The notes below the pieces were generated by a model. That model saw nothing but the letters and a program-made list of their open reading frames with translations, did not search any database and was not told the origin of the DNA. A DNA stretch of 64,000 bases. Source: Vibrio diazotrophicus (lineage in GTDB: Bacteria; Pseudomonadota; Gammaproteobacteria; Enterobacterales; Vibrionaceae). How positions within the stretch are numbered: position 1 is the stretch's first letter; every line of letters begins with the position of its first letter. The stretch spans positions 2,542,001 through 2,606,000 of the forward strand of contig NZ_CP151842.1 of NCBI RefSeq assembly GCF_038452265.1, read 5' to 3'. Of the stretch, positions 45,535 through 54,449 are shown piece by piece. Both the position numbers and the translations under genes were made by a program.

Positions 45535-46191
45535 TTAAGCAAAACCGTTCTGTTGCAGAAATTCCATCGTCAATCGAGATTCAGGTTGTTTTGCCTGCTC
45601 TCTTCCTTGCAGTAAACGCTCTAGATAACGCGCTAATACGTCCACTTCCAAATTCACTTTTCGTCCGACTTGGAACGAATCGATCGTGGTTTCCTGAGTG
45701 GTGTGAGGAACGATGGTCAGTTTAAATGCGTTCTTACGCAAATCATTGACGGTCAGACTAATACCATCAACGGTAATTGAGCCTTTCTCTGCAACGTATT
45801 TATTCAGTTCTTCAGGTAATTCAACCCAGAATTCGATAGCTCGGCCTACGATGTTGCGCTCGACGATCTCGCCAACCCCATCAACGTGACCCGATACAAT
45901 ATGTCCACCAAAGCGAGTGGTTGGCAGCATGGCTTTTTCCAAGTTCACCTTGTCGCCCGCTTTGTAATCGGCAAAGCCCGACTTTTTCAGTGTTTCCAGC
46001 GATAAGTCAGCGCTGTAACTCGTGTCATTAAAGTCCACGACAGTTAAACACACACCGTTAGTCGCAATACTGTCACCCAACTTAACATCAGACATATCCA
46101 GTTTGCCGACATTGACAGTGATGGTGACGTCTTCGCCTTTTGGTGTGATTGCGGTAAGTTGGCCGACCGCTTCGACAATTCCAGTAAACAT
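45535..46191 (-). CDS. ribE: Riboflavin synthase alpha chain
   Basis: Dismutates two lumazines to riboflavin. 218 residues with the duplicated lumazine-binding barrels: MFTGIVEAVGQL, GDSIATNGVCLTVVDF, then GGHIVSGHVDGVGEI and GSITVDGISLTVNDL in the second repeat. Named ribE here; ribC in the E. coli scheme. It is four bases after ribD. Confidence 0.96.
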   Translation of the reverse strand: MFTGIVEAVGQLTAITPKGEDVTITVNVGKLDMSDVKLGDSIATNGVCLTVVDFNDTSYSADLSLETLKKSGFADYKAGDKVNLEKAMLPTTRFGGHIVSGHVDGVGEIVERNIVGRAIEFWVELPEELNKYVAEKGSITVDGISLTVNDLRKNAFKLTIVPHTTQETTIDSFQVGRKVNLEVDVLARYLERLLQGREQAKQPESRLTMEFLQQNGFA

Positions 46192-46195
46192 ATGA

Positions 46196-47320
46196 TTAAT
46201 CTTTTCTTTTGGATTCTATTGGCTTAGGAACGGCGACAAGTCGAACGTCCGAGCCCACCAGCCGGCAATCTTTAATATCAAGTTCCAGCACTTGCTGCAT
46301 ATCCGTTAAGCCAAACGCGCCGAATAAACCGCGACCGTCACTACCCATAATTTTAGGTGCCAGATACAAAACAAGCTCGTCAACCAATTGCTCTTCAAGC
46401 AAAGATTTTGCAAGCGTCGATCCAGCCTCTACCCAAATATGGTTGATATTGTGCGTCTTGGCTAATGTCGCGAATGTTTGGCGCAAATCTAGCTGACCTG
46501 ATTGGTTCACTTCAACGATGACTTCAGCATTTTCATTACTGACTCGCAATACAGGAGAGTGAGAAGCATACAGTGCTAGCTGCGGATGTAATTTATTCTG
46601 CCTGTCCAAAATGACGCGAGCGGGTTGACGCAATTCGGCTTCGGGATAGTGCTCTTTTACGCTTTCTGGCAGCTCATTCCAACGCACGGTTAATGATGCA
46701 TTATCATCAATAACCGTTTGGCTAGTAGACAGTATTGCGCCTGCTTGTGCTCGATAATTCTGAACGTTTTGGCGAGCCTGTTTTGATGTGATCCACTGAC
46801 TCTTGCCGTTAGCAAGCGCGGTTTGACCATCGATACTGGCTGCCATTTTCAGTTGGACAAACGGCATGCCTGTTTGCATACGCTTGATGAATGCAGGGTT
46901 CAACGCTTTCGCATCACCTTCAAGCAAACCGACTTCTACCTCAATGCCGGCATCGCGTAGCATTTGAATACCGCGACCAGAAACTTGAGGATTAGGATCT
47001 TGCATCGCACATATAACTTTAGAGACGCCAGCATTAATCAGGCCTTCAGCACATGGAGGTGTGCGTCCGTAATGAGAACACGGTTCTAAAGTGACATAAG
47101 CGGTCGCACCACGAGAGGATTCACCAGCCATACGCAAGGCATGAACTTCGGCATGAGGTTCACCTGCGCGGTAATGGAAACCTTCACCAACGATGGATTC
47201 GCCTTGGGTGATCACACAACCGACATTAGGGTTGGGAGCAGTGGTAAAGCGACCTTTTTGAGCGAGCTTAATCGCTCGCGTCATCATTTGGTGATCAAAA
47301 GGGGTAAACTTCGGCATCAT
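46196..47320 (-). CDS. ribD: Bifunctional diaminohydroxyphosphoribosylaminopyrimidine deaminase / reductase
   Basis: Steps two and three of riboflavin synthesis. 374 residues. The N-terminal CDA-fold deaminase has the zinc motif HAEVHAL and PCSHYGRTPPC; the C-terminal DHFR-like reductase has FVQLKMAASIDGQTALANGKS and VWVEAGSTLAKSLL-type motif (IWVEAGSTLAKS). It lies 35 bases after nrdR, the conserved order. Confidence 0.96.
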   Translation of the reverse strand: MMPKFTPFDHQMMTRAIKLAQKGRFTTAPNPNVGCVITQGESIVGEGFHYRAGEPHAEVHALRMAGESSRGATAYVTLEPCSHYGRTPPCAEGLINAGVSKVICAMQDPNPQVSGRGIQMLRDAGIEVEVGLLEGDAKALNPAFIKRMQTGMPFVQLKMAASIDGQTALANGKSQWITSKQARQNVQNYRAQAGAILSTSQTVIDDNASLTVRWNELPESVKEHYPEAELRQPARVILDRQNKLHPQLALYASHSPVLRVSNENAEVIVEVNQSGQLDLRQTFATLAKTHNINHIWVEAGSTLAKSLLEEQLVDELVLYLAPKIMGSDGRGLFGAFGLTDMQQVLELDIKDCRLVGSDVRLVAVPKPIESKRKD

Positions 47321-47355
47321 CTATTCTTATTCAGGGAATTTTCGAGCGCTGGAAA

Positions 47356-47805
47356 TCAGTCTTCTAACTTGGCAATTTCTTCGCCAAATTCACGTACATC
47401 TTCGAAACTACGATAAACCGAAGCAAAACGAATGTAGGCAACTTTATCTAATTCTTTCAATGCATCCATAACAAGGTTACCAATTAGCTGACTAGGCACT
47501 TCTCGCTCGCCAGTGGCTCTTAGTTTGGATTTAATCGTGCTTATCGCAAGCTCAATAGAATCTGCGCTCACAGGGCGTTTTTCTAATGCACGTTGCAGGC
47601 CGCCAATCATTTTATCTTCATCAAAAGGTTCGCGATTACCATTCGACTTAATGACTCTTGGCATCACTAATTCTGCGGTTTCAAAAGTAGTGAAACGTTC
47701 GCTACATGCAAGACATTGGCGACGACGACGAACTTGGTGTCCATCAGCCACAAGACGGGAATCGATGACTTTCGTATCGTTTTCAGAACAAAAAGGACAA
47801 TGCAT
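47356..47805 (-). CDS. nrdR: Transcriptional repressor NrdR
   Basis: Zinc-ribbon/ATP-cone repressor of ribonucleotide reductase genes that responds to dATP/ATP. 149 residues. Zinc ligands are in MHCPFC and CLACSERFTTFE, the basic RRRRQ segment lies between, and the ATP-cone begins VIKSNGNREPFDEDKMIGGL. First gene of the rib cluster; a long hairpin lies in its leader. Confidence 0.97.
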   Translation of the reverse strand: MHCPFCSENDTKVIDSRLVADGHQVRRRRQCLACSERFTTFETAELVMPRVIKSNGNREPFDEDKMIGGLQRALEKRPVSADSIELAISTIKSKLRATGEREVPSQLIGNLVMDALKELDKVAYIRFASVYRSFEDVREFGEEIAKLED

Positions 47806-47819
47806 ACCACCTCCATAGT

Positions 47820-47855
47820 AAGGTTCCGTTGACTTTTCGAGCAGAACGGAACCTT
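47820..47855 (-). other. Stem-loop in the nrdR leader
   Basis: Perfect 11-base arms AAGGTTCCGTT and AACGGAACCTT separated by 14 bases, 14 bases upstream of the nrdR ATG. There is no T run, so it is not a simple terminator. No FMN riboswitch (the conserved AGGG...GAAA-type core) is seen here or before ribBX. Confidence 0.7.
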
Positions 47856-47895
47856 GGCTAGTTTACAGGAATCACTAATATTAAGAAAACAAAAA

Positions 47896-47919
47896 GGGGC
47901 GTTATACGCCCCATTTCAA
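47896..47919 (-). terminator. Rho-independent terminator after proA
   Basis: GGGGCGT and ACGCCCC flank a 3-base loop (47896-47912). Reading the minus strand, six T residues follow the stem, at the A run 47890-47895. It lies about 58 bases past the proA stop and insulates nrdR. Confidence 0.85.
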
Positions 47920-47969
47920 TGGATTAATTGCTTAAAATACAGAATATAACTGCAGTTCGAAAAGAGTAA

Positions 47970-49220
47970 TTAAGCACGAGAAAGATAATTTGCCTTACCC
48001 ACCCACTTGTAACTGGTTAGCTCTTCCAAGCCCATTGGTCCGCGTGCATGCAGTTTTTGTGTCGATACCGCAACTTCTGCACCCAAGCCAAACTGAGCAC
48101 CATCAGTGAAACGAGTCGAAGCGTTAACATATACCGCCGCAGAGCCCGCTGAGTTAATGAATTTTTCAGCGTTGAACAGATCATTGGTCATGATGGCATC
48201 AGAGTGACTCGCATTGTGCTCACGCATGTGATCAATCGCTTCATCCACATTCTTAACCACTTTGACACCTAAGGTGTAGCTTAACCACTCAGTATCAAAG
48301 TCGCCGTCTTGAGCATCGCGAATTTTTTCTGCCGATTGCATCAGGGCTTTCGCTTTTGGCTCTGCAACGAAGGTTACTTTGCCATTCAATTTCACCATCA
48401 ATTTTTCAAGCAGTGATTGAGCAATATCCTGATGAACCAAAAGTGTATCTAACGCGTTACACGCCGATGGACGTTGCACTTTCGCGTTTTCAATCACATC
48501 CACGGTTTTGTCCAAATCTGCACTTTGGTCAACGTAAATATGACTGATACCAAACCCACCAATAATCACTGGAATAGTGCTGTTTTCTTTACACATTTTG
48601 TGTAAACCCGCACCGCCACGAGGAATGATCATATCCACGTAATCATCCAGCTTAAGTAGCTGAGAAACCAATTCACGATCCGGTTTTTCAATGTACTGGA
48701 CTGATGCCGAAGGTAGCTGTGCTTTTTCTAGTGCGGATTGAATAACCTTGACCAACTCCATGTTGGAGAAAAAAGTTTCTTTTCCGCCACGTAAAATAGA
48801 AGCGTTACCGGTTTTCAAGCACAAAGCAGCAATGTCGATGGTTACATTTGGTCGCGCTTCGTAAATAACGCCAACCACACCAAGCGGCACACGACGACGA
48901 GACAATGACATACCGTTTTCCAGTACCTTACTGTCTATTTCGCTACCAACTGGATCATTAAGACTGATGACATTACGCACATCGTTTGCAATGCCCGTTA
49001 AACGTTCTTTATTCAGTAACAGACGATCGAGCAGTGCGTCCGATAAACCAGCTTCGCGGCCTAGCTCAATATCTTTTGCGTTGGCAGCCAGAATAATGTC
49101 TGTATTAGCTTCAAGCTCATCAGCAATAATTGATAACGCTTGGTTTTTCTGTGCTGTTGTCGCTGTAGCGAGTTGAAAAGCCGCGTCTTTCGCCGCTTTT
49201 CCCATAATAGTTAAGTCCAT
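47970..49220 (-). CDS. proA: Gamma-glutamyl phosphate reductase
   Basis: Second step of proline synthesis, an ALDH-fold NADPH enzyme. 416 residues (E. coli 417). Motifs: PLGVVGVIYEARPNVTIDIA, NASILRGGKETFFSN, PRGGAGLHKMC, and the catalytic Cys in VQRPSACNALDTLLVH. It follows proB by 13 bases. Confidence 0.97.
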   Translation of the reverse strand: MDLTIMGKAAKDAAFQLATATTAQKNQALSIIADELEANTDIILAANAKDIELGREAGLSDALLDRLLLNKERLTGIANDVRNVISLNDPVGSEIDSKVLENGMSLSRRRVPLGVVGVIYEARPNVTIDIAALCLKTGNASILRGGKETFFSNMELVKVIQSALEKAQLPSASVQYIEKPDRELVSQLLKLDDYVDMIIPRGGAGLHKMCKENSTIPVIIGGFGISHIYVDQSADLDKTVDVIENAKVQRPSACNALDTLLVHQDIAQSLLEKLMVKLNGKVTFVAEPKAKALMQSAEKIRDAQDGDFDTEWLSYTLGVKVVKNVDEAIDHMREHNASHSDAIMTNDLFNAEKFINSAGSAAVYVNASTRFTDGAQFGLGAEVAVSTQKLHARGPMGLEELTSYKWVGKANYLSRA

Positions 49221-49233
49221 GCCTATCCTCGAT

Positions 49234-50367
49234 TTATTCTTGGATCACGACCATATCATCTCGGTGAACGACTTCTGAGCCGTAATCATAACCAAGGATG
49301 TCGATAATCATTTTACTGTGTTTGCCTGCAATTTTTGCTAGATCTGAATTTGAATATGCTGCGATACCACGTGCGACAAGCTTTCCAGCTTTATCAGTCA
49401 CTCGAACCACTTCGCCACGGGAGAACTGACCATGAACACTCACAACACCTTTTGCAAGCAGGCTGCTGCCTTTTTCATTGACCGCTTTAACCGCACCGTC
49501 GTCAATCACGATATCACCCGAAGCAGATGGTCCGGCGAGTATCCAGCGTTTGCGATTTTCCAATGACTCTTCTAAAGGTAAGAAGCGAGTCCCTTGCGGT
49601 GCATCACTTAAAGAGTCAAAGATGACGTTTTCAGCACGACCTGCGGCAATTATCACTTCAATACCTGCTCGGCGTGCAATATCAGCCGCTTGCAGTTTGG
49701 TAGCCATACCACCAGTGCCTAAAGTAGTGCCACTGCCACCCGCGATTTTACGCAAGGTGTCATCAATGGTTTTGACCTCTTTAATCAGTTCCGCATGCGG
49801 ATCTTTACGAGGGTCGGCGGTAAACAGACCTTTCTGGTCAGTCAGTAGCAGAAGTTTATCCGCACCACACAAAATACCCACAAGAGCGGACAAGTTGTCA
49901 TTGTCCCCTACTTTGATTTCGCTGGTTGCTACCGCATCGTTTTCATTAACGACAGGGATAATGTCGTGTTCAACTAAAGCGTTAATGGTGTCACGCGCAT
50001 TTAAGAAACGTTCACGATCTTCAAGATCGGCACGCGTTAACAGCATTTGACCAATCTTGATGCCGTAGATAGCGAACAGTGACTCCCAAACTTGAATCAG
50101 TTGGCTTTGTCCAACCGCAGCAAGCAACTGTTTGCTCGACATCGCGTTGGGCAGTGCGGGGTAACCTAAATGTTCTCGGCCTGCTGCAATTGCACCCGAA
50201 GATACAATCACCACAGAGTGGCCTTGTTTTTTCAGTTCTGCACACTGACGAGCAAGCTCGACCATATGAGCTCTATCAAGAGCAAGTGTGCCACCGGTAA
50301 GAACACTGGTTCCTAGTTTTACAACGACAGTTTGCGCTGTAGTTCCGCTTTGCTGATTCGTTTTCAT
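49234..50367 (-). CDS. proB: Glutamate 5-kinase
   Basis: First step of proline synthesis, feedback-inhibited by proline. 377 residues from MKTNQQSG at 50367, which follows GAAGAAGAAGG; the frame continues upstream to 50457 through an unlikely hydrophobic lead. The amino-acid-kinase domain shows VVVKLGTSVLTGGTLALD, VSSGAIAAGREHLG, PVVNENDAVATSEI and GTGGMATKLQAADIA; the C-terminal PUA domain starts near KRWILAGPSASGDI. In E. coli phoE lies between proB and crl; it is absent here. Confidence 0.97.
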   Translation of the reverse strand: MKTNQQSGTTAQTVVVKLGTSVLTGGTLALDRAHMVELARQCAELKKQGHSVVIVSSGAIAAGREHLGYPALPNAMSSKQLLAAVGQSQLIQVWESLFAIYGIKIGQMLLTRADLEDRERFLNARDTINALVEHDIIPVVNENDAVATSEIKVGDNDNLSALVGILCGADKLLLLTDQKGLFTADPRKDPHAELIKEVKTIDDTLRKIAGGSGTTLGTGGMATKLQAADIARRAGIEVIIAAGRAENVIFDSLSDAPQGTRFLPLEESLENRKRWILAGPSASGDIVIDDGAVKAVNEKGSSLLAKGVVSVHGQFSRGEVVRVTDKAGKLVARGIAAYSNSDLAKIAGKHSKMIIDILGYDYGSEVVHRDDMVVIQE

Positions 50368-50438
50368 GCCTTCTTCTTCAAATTGAAAACAGTTAAGAGA
50401 AGATGTTTTAGCAATCAACCGCGCTGAGCACAAGAAGA

Positions 50439-50462
50439 AAAAGGTGCTAAATAGCACCTTTT
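50439..50462 (-). terminator. Rho-independent terminator after crl
   Basis: AAAAGGTGCTA (plus strand 50439-50449) and AGCACCTTTT flank AAT, giving a stem followed on the minus strand by T residues. It separates crl from proB. Confidence 0.85.
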
Positions 50463-50490
50463 ACGTTCAGTAACATTCAAATAGCTAAAA

Positions 50491-50880
50491 TCACACAAAT
50501 TCTGCTGATTCTTCATGCATAGAAAGCGTTAAGCCGAAACGCTCATCTAATGTCTGTTCTAGCTTCTTATGAAACTCTTCTTGGTTTTGGATAACGTCAG
50601 ATAACGAAGCTTTAGGAATCGCTTTGGCTTCCCATTCACCCGCTAAGTTGTAACGTCCCGATTGATATTTTGCCTCATATCCGGTGTCTGTCTGATCAAG
50701 TACCATCCACCATCCCCAGAATTCACGTTTTTCTGGCGCCTTTTTGTCATCCACACAGGCTGCTAAACAGTCAAACAAATAGCTACCTTCTTTACATTTT
50801 CCTTCACGTAAATAAGGGCCAATTGCTTTAAATGCGGATAATAATCGGTAGTGCGTCGGATTTTTCGTCCCTTCCGGCAT
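50491..50880 (-). CDS. crl: Sigma factor-binding protein Crl
   Basis: Binds sigma S and favours its holoenzyme. 129 residues. Conserved Crl segments: LREGKCKEGSYLFDCLAACV, REFWGWWMVL and EFHKKLEQTL. ATG 50880 (MPEGTKNP) follows GGAG with six bases between; in-frame ATGs at 50892 and 50898 lack a ribosome site. It lies next to frsA, as in E. coli. Confidence 0.94.
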   Translation of the reverse strand: MPEGTKNPTHYRLLSAFKAIGPYLREGKCKEGSYLFDCLAACVDDKKAPEKREFWGWWMVLDQTDTGYEAKYQSGRYNLAGEWEAKAIPKASLSDVIQNQEEFHKKLEQTLDERFGLTLSMHEESAEFV

Positions 50881-50986
50881 AGGATTCTCCATTTCCATCG
50901 ATAAGAATAAATATCACTACTATTTATATGCCTTAAAAAGCATATATTTAGTGCAAATATTACTCTTAACTAATTTAGGAGAAATG

Positions 50987-52237
50987 TCACCTACAGAGTT
51001 CCTCTTGAAGCCACTTTATCGCCAAATCGAGGGATTGCTCATATCCTTGCGAAATTGTTTTGCTTTTTATCTGTTTAGCTTTGCCACCTTGACTAAAAAT
51101 CGCCGCAAGTTGGTTGTCTGAATGTGGTGATACCGGATCACCTTCTAAACCGAGAGCCAGAATCGGCACTTTTGTGCGTCGGCTACTCAGGAAGCCTTGC
51201 GTTTTTAGCGACCAAGCCTTCAATTGACCAGATAAGCTATCGATATCTACCGCTTCTTTACCCAATCTTGATGCCAATATGTCGAGATACATTTTAGGCA
51301 TTTGTTTGAGTTTGGTCGGAGATGTCCACACATCGTGGAGAGGAGCACCAATAGCGACACATGCTTTGACTTTTTCTTGCTCTAGAAATGACAAACGAAC
51401 CATAGCATTGCCGCCAAAGCGGAAACCGATTAACCCAATACAAAAATGGTCGACCCAAGGAATATCGGTCAACTGATTAATCACAGCTTGGTGAAGGCAA
51501 GATGTATCCTCAGTGAGTGGCCACTGAGAACTTTGACCAATAGAAGGCATGTCGATTGTTAGCATCGCGATATCGTGTTTTGCCAAATAATCACGAAATA
51601 AGCGCCACATGTCAGTTTGTAAGCTATCCAATCCAGCACTCACGATCACTACCGGATGGGGTTTATCGGTATTAGTCAGATGTAAGTAACCTGAGAACTT
51701 TCTATTTTGATAGGTGAAATCGAGTTGCTTAACGATGTAATTGGTTAACTTGGCCGCTTCAGAGTAGGCCTTGTTTGCTAGTACTTGTGCTTGAAGAGCT
51801 AGGTTGTCGTTTTTCAGATGTGGATAACCGGCAATACTAAAGCAGAGAGACGCTTTAAAGAGCTCTTCCGCTGCTGCATCACCTTCTAATACAGAAGCGG
51901 TTTTCTGATGCTTCATACCAAGACGCGTCCACTCAAATGTCCAGTTACCGTTGTGATATCCCATCACTGTGTCAAGCCAATCGTCATCGGTACGGGAGTG
52001 TGTAGAGGATGCAATACGAGATAGCACTTCCTCTTGTTCGATAGGATTCACACCTTGCCACACCCATTGAAGGCGGCGAACATTACGATACCAAGAGAAC
52101 CCTTCGCTCTGCTTCTTCTTCTGCAGAAACTCTATATTACTAGGCATGTATTGAGTCAGTGCCGATGTTTCTTTTGCTTGTTTATGCTTTACAAACAACG
52201 TCTCTGACAAGTTAATATTTGTACCATCTTCAGACAT
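50987..52237 (-). CDS. frsA: Esterase FrsA (fermentation-respiration switch protein)
   Basis: Alpha/beta-hydrolase family protein of 416 residues (E. coli 414). N-terminal NLSETLFVKHKQAKETSALTQ and RNVRRLQWVWQG are FrsA-specific. In the hydrolase core HPVVIVSAGLDSLQTDMWRL marks the oxyanion strand and GLIGFRFGGNAMVRLSFLE the nucleophile elbow, where the usual Ser is replaced by Arg-Phe-Gly (FRFGG); reports disagree on whether FrsA has catalytic activity. It was described in enterics as a partner of IIA-Glc. Order crl-frsA-gpt is conserved. Confidence 0.93.
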   Translation of the reverse strand: MSEDGTNINLSETLFVKHKQAKETSALTQYMPSNIEFLQKKKQSEGFSWYRNVRRLQWVWQGVNPIEQEEVLSRIASSTHSRTDDDWLDTVMGYHNGNWTFEWTRLGMKHQKTASVLEGDAAAEELFKASLCFSIAGYPHLKNDNLALQAQVLANKAYSEAAKLTNYIVKQLDFTYQNRKFSGYLHLTNTDKPHPVVIVSAGLDSLQTDMWRLFRDYLAKHDIAMLTIDMPSIGQSSQWPLTEDTSCLHQAVINQLTDIPWVDHFCIGLIGFRFGGNAMVRLSFLEQEKVKACVAIGAPLHDVWTSPTKLKQMPKMYLDILASRLGKEAVDIDSLSGQLKAWSLKTQGFLSSRRTKVPILALGLEGDPVSPHSDNQLAAIFSQGGKAKQIKSKTISQGYEQSLDLAIKWLQEELCR

Positions 52238-52282
52238 AACCCAGTCTCGCTTAACGAACCATTGATTAGGTTCATATAGTAA

Positions 52283-52310
52283 TAAAAAAAATGACCCATG
52301 AAAGGGTCAT
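52283..52310 (-). terminator. Rho-independent terminator after gpt
   Basis: ATGACCC and GGGTCAT flank a 6-base loop; the minus strand continues into a run of eight T. It lies between gpt and frsA. Confidence 0.85.
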
Positions 52311-52368
52311 CTTTGAGTAAATGCTATTTTTTAAGCAAAAGCCATGTTTAAACAACAGCAATGTTGGT

Positions 52369-52833
52369 TTATTTACGCTTACGATTTACTGGCTCAACAA
52401 AAGACAGTTGCATATCCCAAGGTTGTTCAATCCAAGTATCTTGTTCGATATCTACGATATATTCATCAACTAAGTCTTTGCCAGCCGGTTTAGCACATAC
52501 AGTTACGAACTTAGCTTTTGGATACATTTCACGAATCTTACGTGCTGTATCGCCGCTATCAACCAAATCATCAATGATCAGGAAGCCTTCTCCGTCATGC
52601 TCTGGTGCTTTTAGTACACTCATATCACGCTGATGATCGTGGTCATAGCTAGAGATACATACTGTATCTACATAGCGAATACCCAGTTCACGAGCGAGAA
52701 TAGCTGCTGGTACTAAACCACCGCGGCTAACACCTAGGATACCTTTCCATTGTTCTGCAGGCATTTGACGCTCAGCGAGTTCACGACAATAGTTCTGCAT
52801 ATTGTCCCAAGTGATAACGAATTTTTTGCTCAT
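52369..52833 (-). CDS. gpt: Xanthine-guanine phosphoribosyltransferase
   Basis: Salvages guanine and xanthine (and weakly hypoxanthine) with PRPP at the inner membrane face. 154 residues (E. coli 152). Motifs: LGVSRGGLVPAAILARELG and the PRPP loop FLIIDDLVDSGDTARKI; N-terminal FVITWDNMQNYCRELAER. The neighbouring NCS2 permease may supply its substrate. Confidence 0.97.
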   Translation of the reverse strand: MSKKFVITWDNMQNYCRELAERQMPAEQWKGILGVSRGGLVPAAILARELGIRYVDTVCISSYDHDHQRDMSVLKAPEHDGEGFLIIDDLVDSGDTARKIREMYPKAKFVTVCAKPAGKDLVDEYIVDIEQDTWIEQPWDMQLSFVEPVNRKRK

Positions 52834-52894
52834 TGTAATAAACCTAAATTAAAACATGTGAAGCGCAGTGCAGTTCACTGCGCCTATTAAATAC

Positions 52895-54184
52895 TTAAGC
52901 GAAAATCAATTTAGCTAGGAAAATAGCTGTCATAAACCAAACGCTAACTGAAATATCACGGCCTTTACCGCTCAAAACCTTGATCGCTGTGTAAGAGATG
53001 AAACCAAGTACAATGCCTTCAGCAATTGAGTACGTCAGAGGCATTAATAAACAGGTCACAACAACAGGTGCAGCTTCTGTTAAGTCACGCCAATCAACAC
53101 TTATAAGTCCAGACATCATCAAGATAGCAACGTAGAATAATGCGCCTGCGGTTGCATAAGCTGGAATCATCCCTGCTAATGGCGAGAAGAATAATGCAAG
53201 AAGGAACAAAATGCCAACCACAACTGCAGTTAAACCTGTACGTCCACCCTCTGCTACACCCGCTGTACTCTCTACATAAGAAGTCGTGTTTGAAGTACCC
53301 AGTAGAGCACCAATAGATGTTGCTGTTGAGTCTGCTAGCAATGCTTTGTTCAAGCGAGGGATCTTGCCATCTTTACCGATAAGATTTGCTTTAGTCGCAA
53401 CGCCCACCAATGTACCTGCTGTATCAAACAGATCAACGAATAGGAAGGCAAAAATCACTGAAATCATGCCGATTTCAAATACACCAGAGAAATCTAATTG
53501 TAGGAAAGTAGGTGCAATACTTGGTGGAGCAGACATAACGCCATGCCATTGAACATCACCAAAAATCAAACCTAAACCTGTAGTAAGTAGAATTGCAATC
53601 ATTACCGCGCCTTTTACGCCACGGTTAACCAGACCAATTGTCAGGAAGAAGCTTACTGCTGCTAATACTGGAGAAAGACTAGTGAAATCGCCAACAGAGA
53701 CAAGGGTCGCTGGGTTGTCTACTACGATTTTTGCATTTTGCAGTGCAATAAAAGCAAGAAACAAACCGATACCAGCAGAGATGCCTGTTCTCAGTGCCAT
53801 TGGGATTGAGTTGATGATCCACTCACGAATCTTAAATAGGCTCAATAGAATGAAAAGCACACCAGAGCAGAATACTGCTGCTAGAGCAACTTGCCATGTG
53901 TAACCCATACCGAGAACAACGGAATAGGTAAAGAAAGCGTTCAAACCCATACCAGGAGCTTGCGCGATTGGGTAGTTAGCAACTAAGCCCATAATGAAAC
54001 AGCCAATAGCCGCAGCTAAACAGGTCGCCACAAATACAGCGCCCTTATCCATACCTGTCGAAGATAAAATGGCAGGGTTCACAAAAATAATGTAAGCCAT
54101 TGTCAGGAACGTAGTTACCCCTGCAATGATCTCAGTACGCACGTTTGTGCGGTTTTCACTGAGTTTAAATAGCCTTTCCAGCAT
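52895..54184 (-). CDS. NCS2/AzgA-family purine (adenine, guanine or hypoxanthine) permease
   Basis: Proton-coupled nucleobase importer of 429 residues with about 12-14 hydrophobic helices. Diagnostic segments: RTEIIAGVTTFLTMAYIIFVNP, AQAPGMGLNAFFTYSVV, RTGISAGIGLFLAFIAL, FLFVDLFDTAGTLVGVA and LGTSNTTSYVESTAGVAEGG RTG (two adjoining pieces). These place it in the AzgA-type branch with E. coli AdeP/AdeQ/GhxP/GhxQ; adenine versus guanine/hypoxanthine specificity cannot be read from the sequence. A PurR-like box lies 23 bases before the start. Confidence 0.9.
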   Translation of the reverse strand: MLERLFKLSENRTNVRTEIIAGVTTFLTMAYIIFVNPAILSSTGMDKGAVFVATCLAAAIGCFIMGLVANYPIAQAPGMGLNAFFTYSVVLGMGYTWQVALAAVFCSGVLFILLSLFKIREWIINSIPMALRTGISAGIGLFLAFIALQNAKIVVDNPATLVSVGDFTSLSPVLAAVSFFLTIGLVNRGVKGAVMIAILLTTGLGLIFGDVQWHGVMSAPPSIAPTFLQLDFSGVFEIGMISVIFAFLFVDLFDTAGTLVGVATKANLIGKDGKIPRLNKALLADSTATSIGALLGTSNTTSYVESTAGVAEGGRTGLTAVVVGILFLLALFFSPLAGMIPAYATAGALFYVAILMMSGLISVDWRDLTEAAPVVVTCLLMPLTYSIAEGIVLGFISYTAIKVLSGKGRDISVSVWFMTAIFLAKLIFA

Positions 54185-54207
54185 GATCGAGTCCTAATAA
54201 AGGTAAA

Positions 54208-54223
54208 AAGTAAACGGTTGCGT
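54208..54223. promoter_or_regulatory. PurR-like operator upstream of the NCS2 permease
   Basis: AAGTAAACGGTTGCGT agrees with the reverse complement of the PurR consensus (ANGAAAACGTTTGCGT) at 14 of 16 positions. A second overlapping partial match (GCGTAAACGATTGG) follows. It is placed between the permease start and its likely promoter. Confidence 0.75.
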
Positions 54224-54388
54224 AAACGATTGGGCGCAAATTATAAAGACATCAGATCACAAATTCCAGACCGAATTTATTTTGATTTCAAAACAACTGA
54301 TGAAAGATTATGCAAGGAAAATCATAGGTAGGCGGGCTATTTTACTCATGAACCCCGTTTTCGTTAATATAATGTAGCGTTTTTGCAA

Positions 54389-54425
54389 ATGCTCTACCTA
54401 TGAATATTCATCTTAGGTAGAGCAT
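54389..54425 (-). terminator. Hairpin after the TRAP operon (dctM)
   Basis: Perfect 11-base arms ATGCTCTACCT and AGGTAGAGCAT flank a 15-base loop, 25 bases past the dctM stop. The T tract on the minus strand is interrupted (TTGCAAAAA), so termination strength is uncertain. Confidence 0.6.
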
Positions 54426-54449
54426 GAAAACTTGATTAATGTGGCGTTA

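Noticed and set aside
47806..47969. Possible FMN riboswitch upstream of the riboflavin cluster
   Set aside because: The conserved FMN-element core sequences are absent; only a simple 11-pair hairpin is present.
50987..52237. Defence or toxin function for the frsA gene
   Set aside because: The sequence and the crl-frsA-gpt order match the housekeeping FrsA family.
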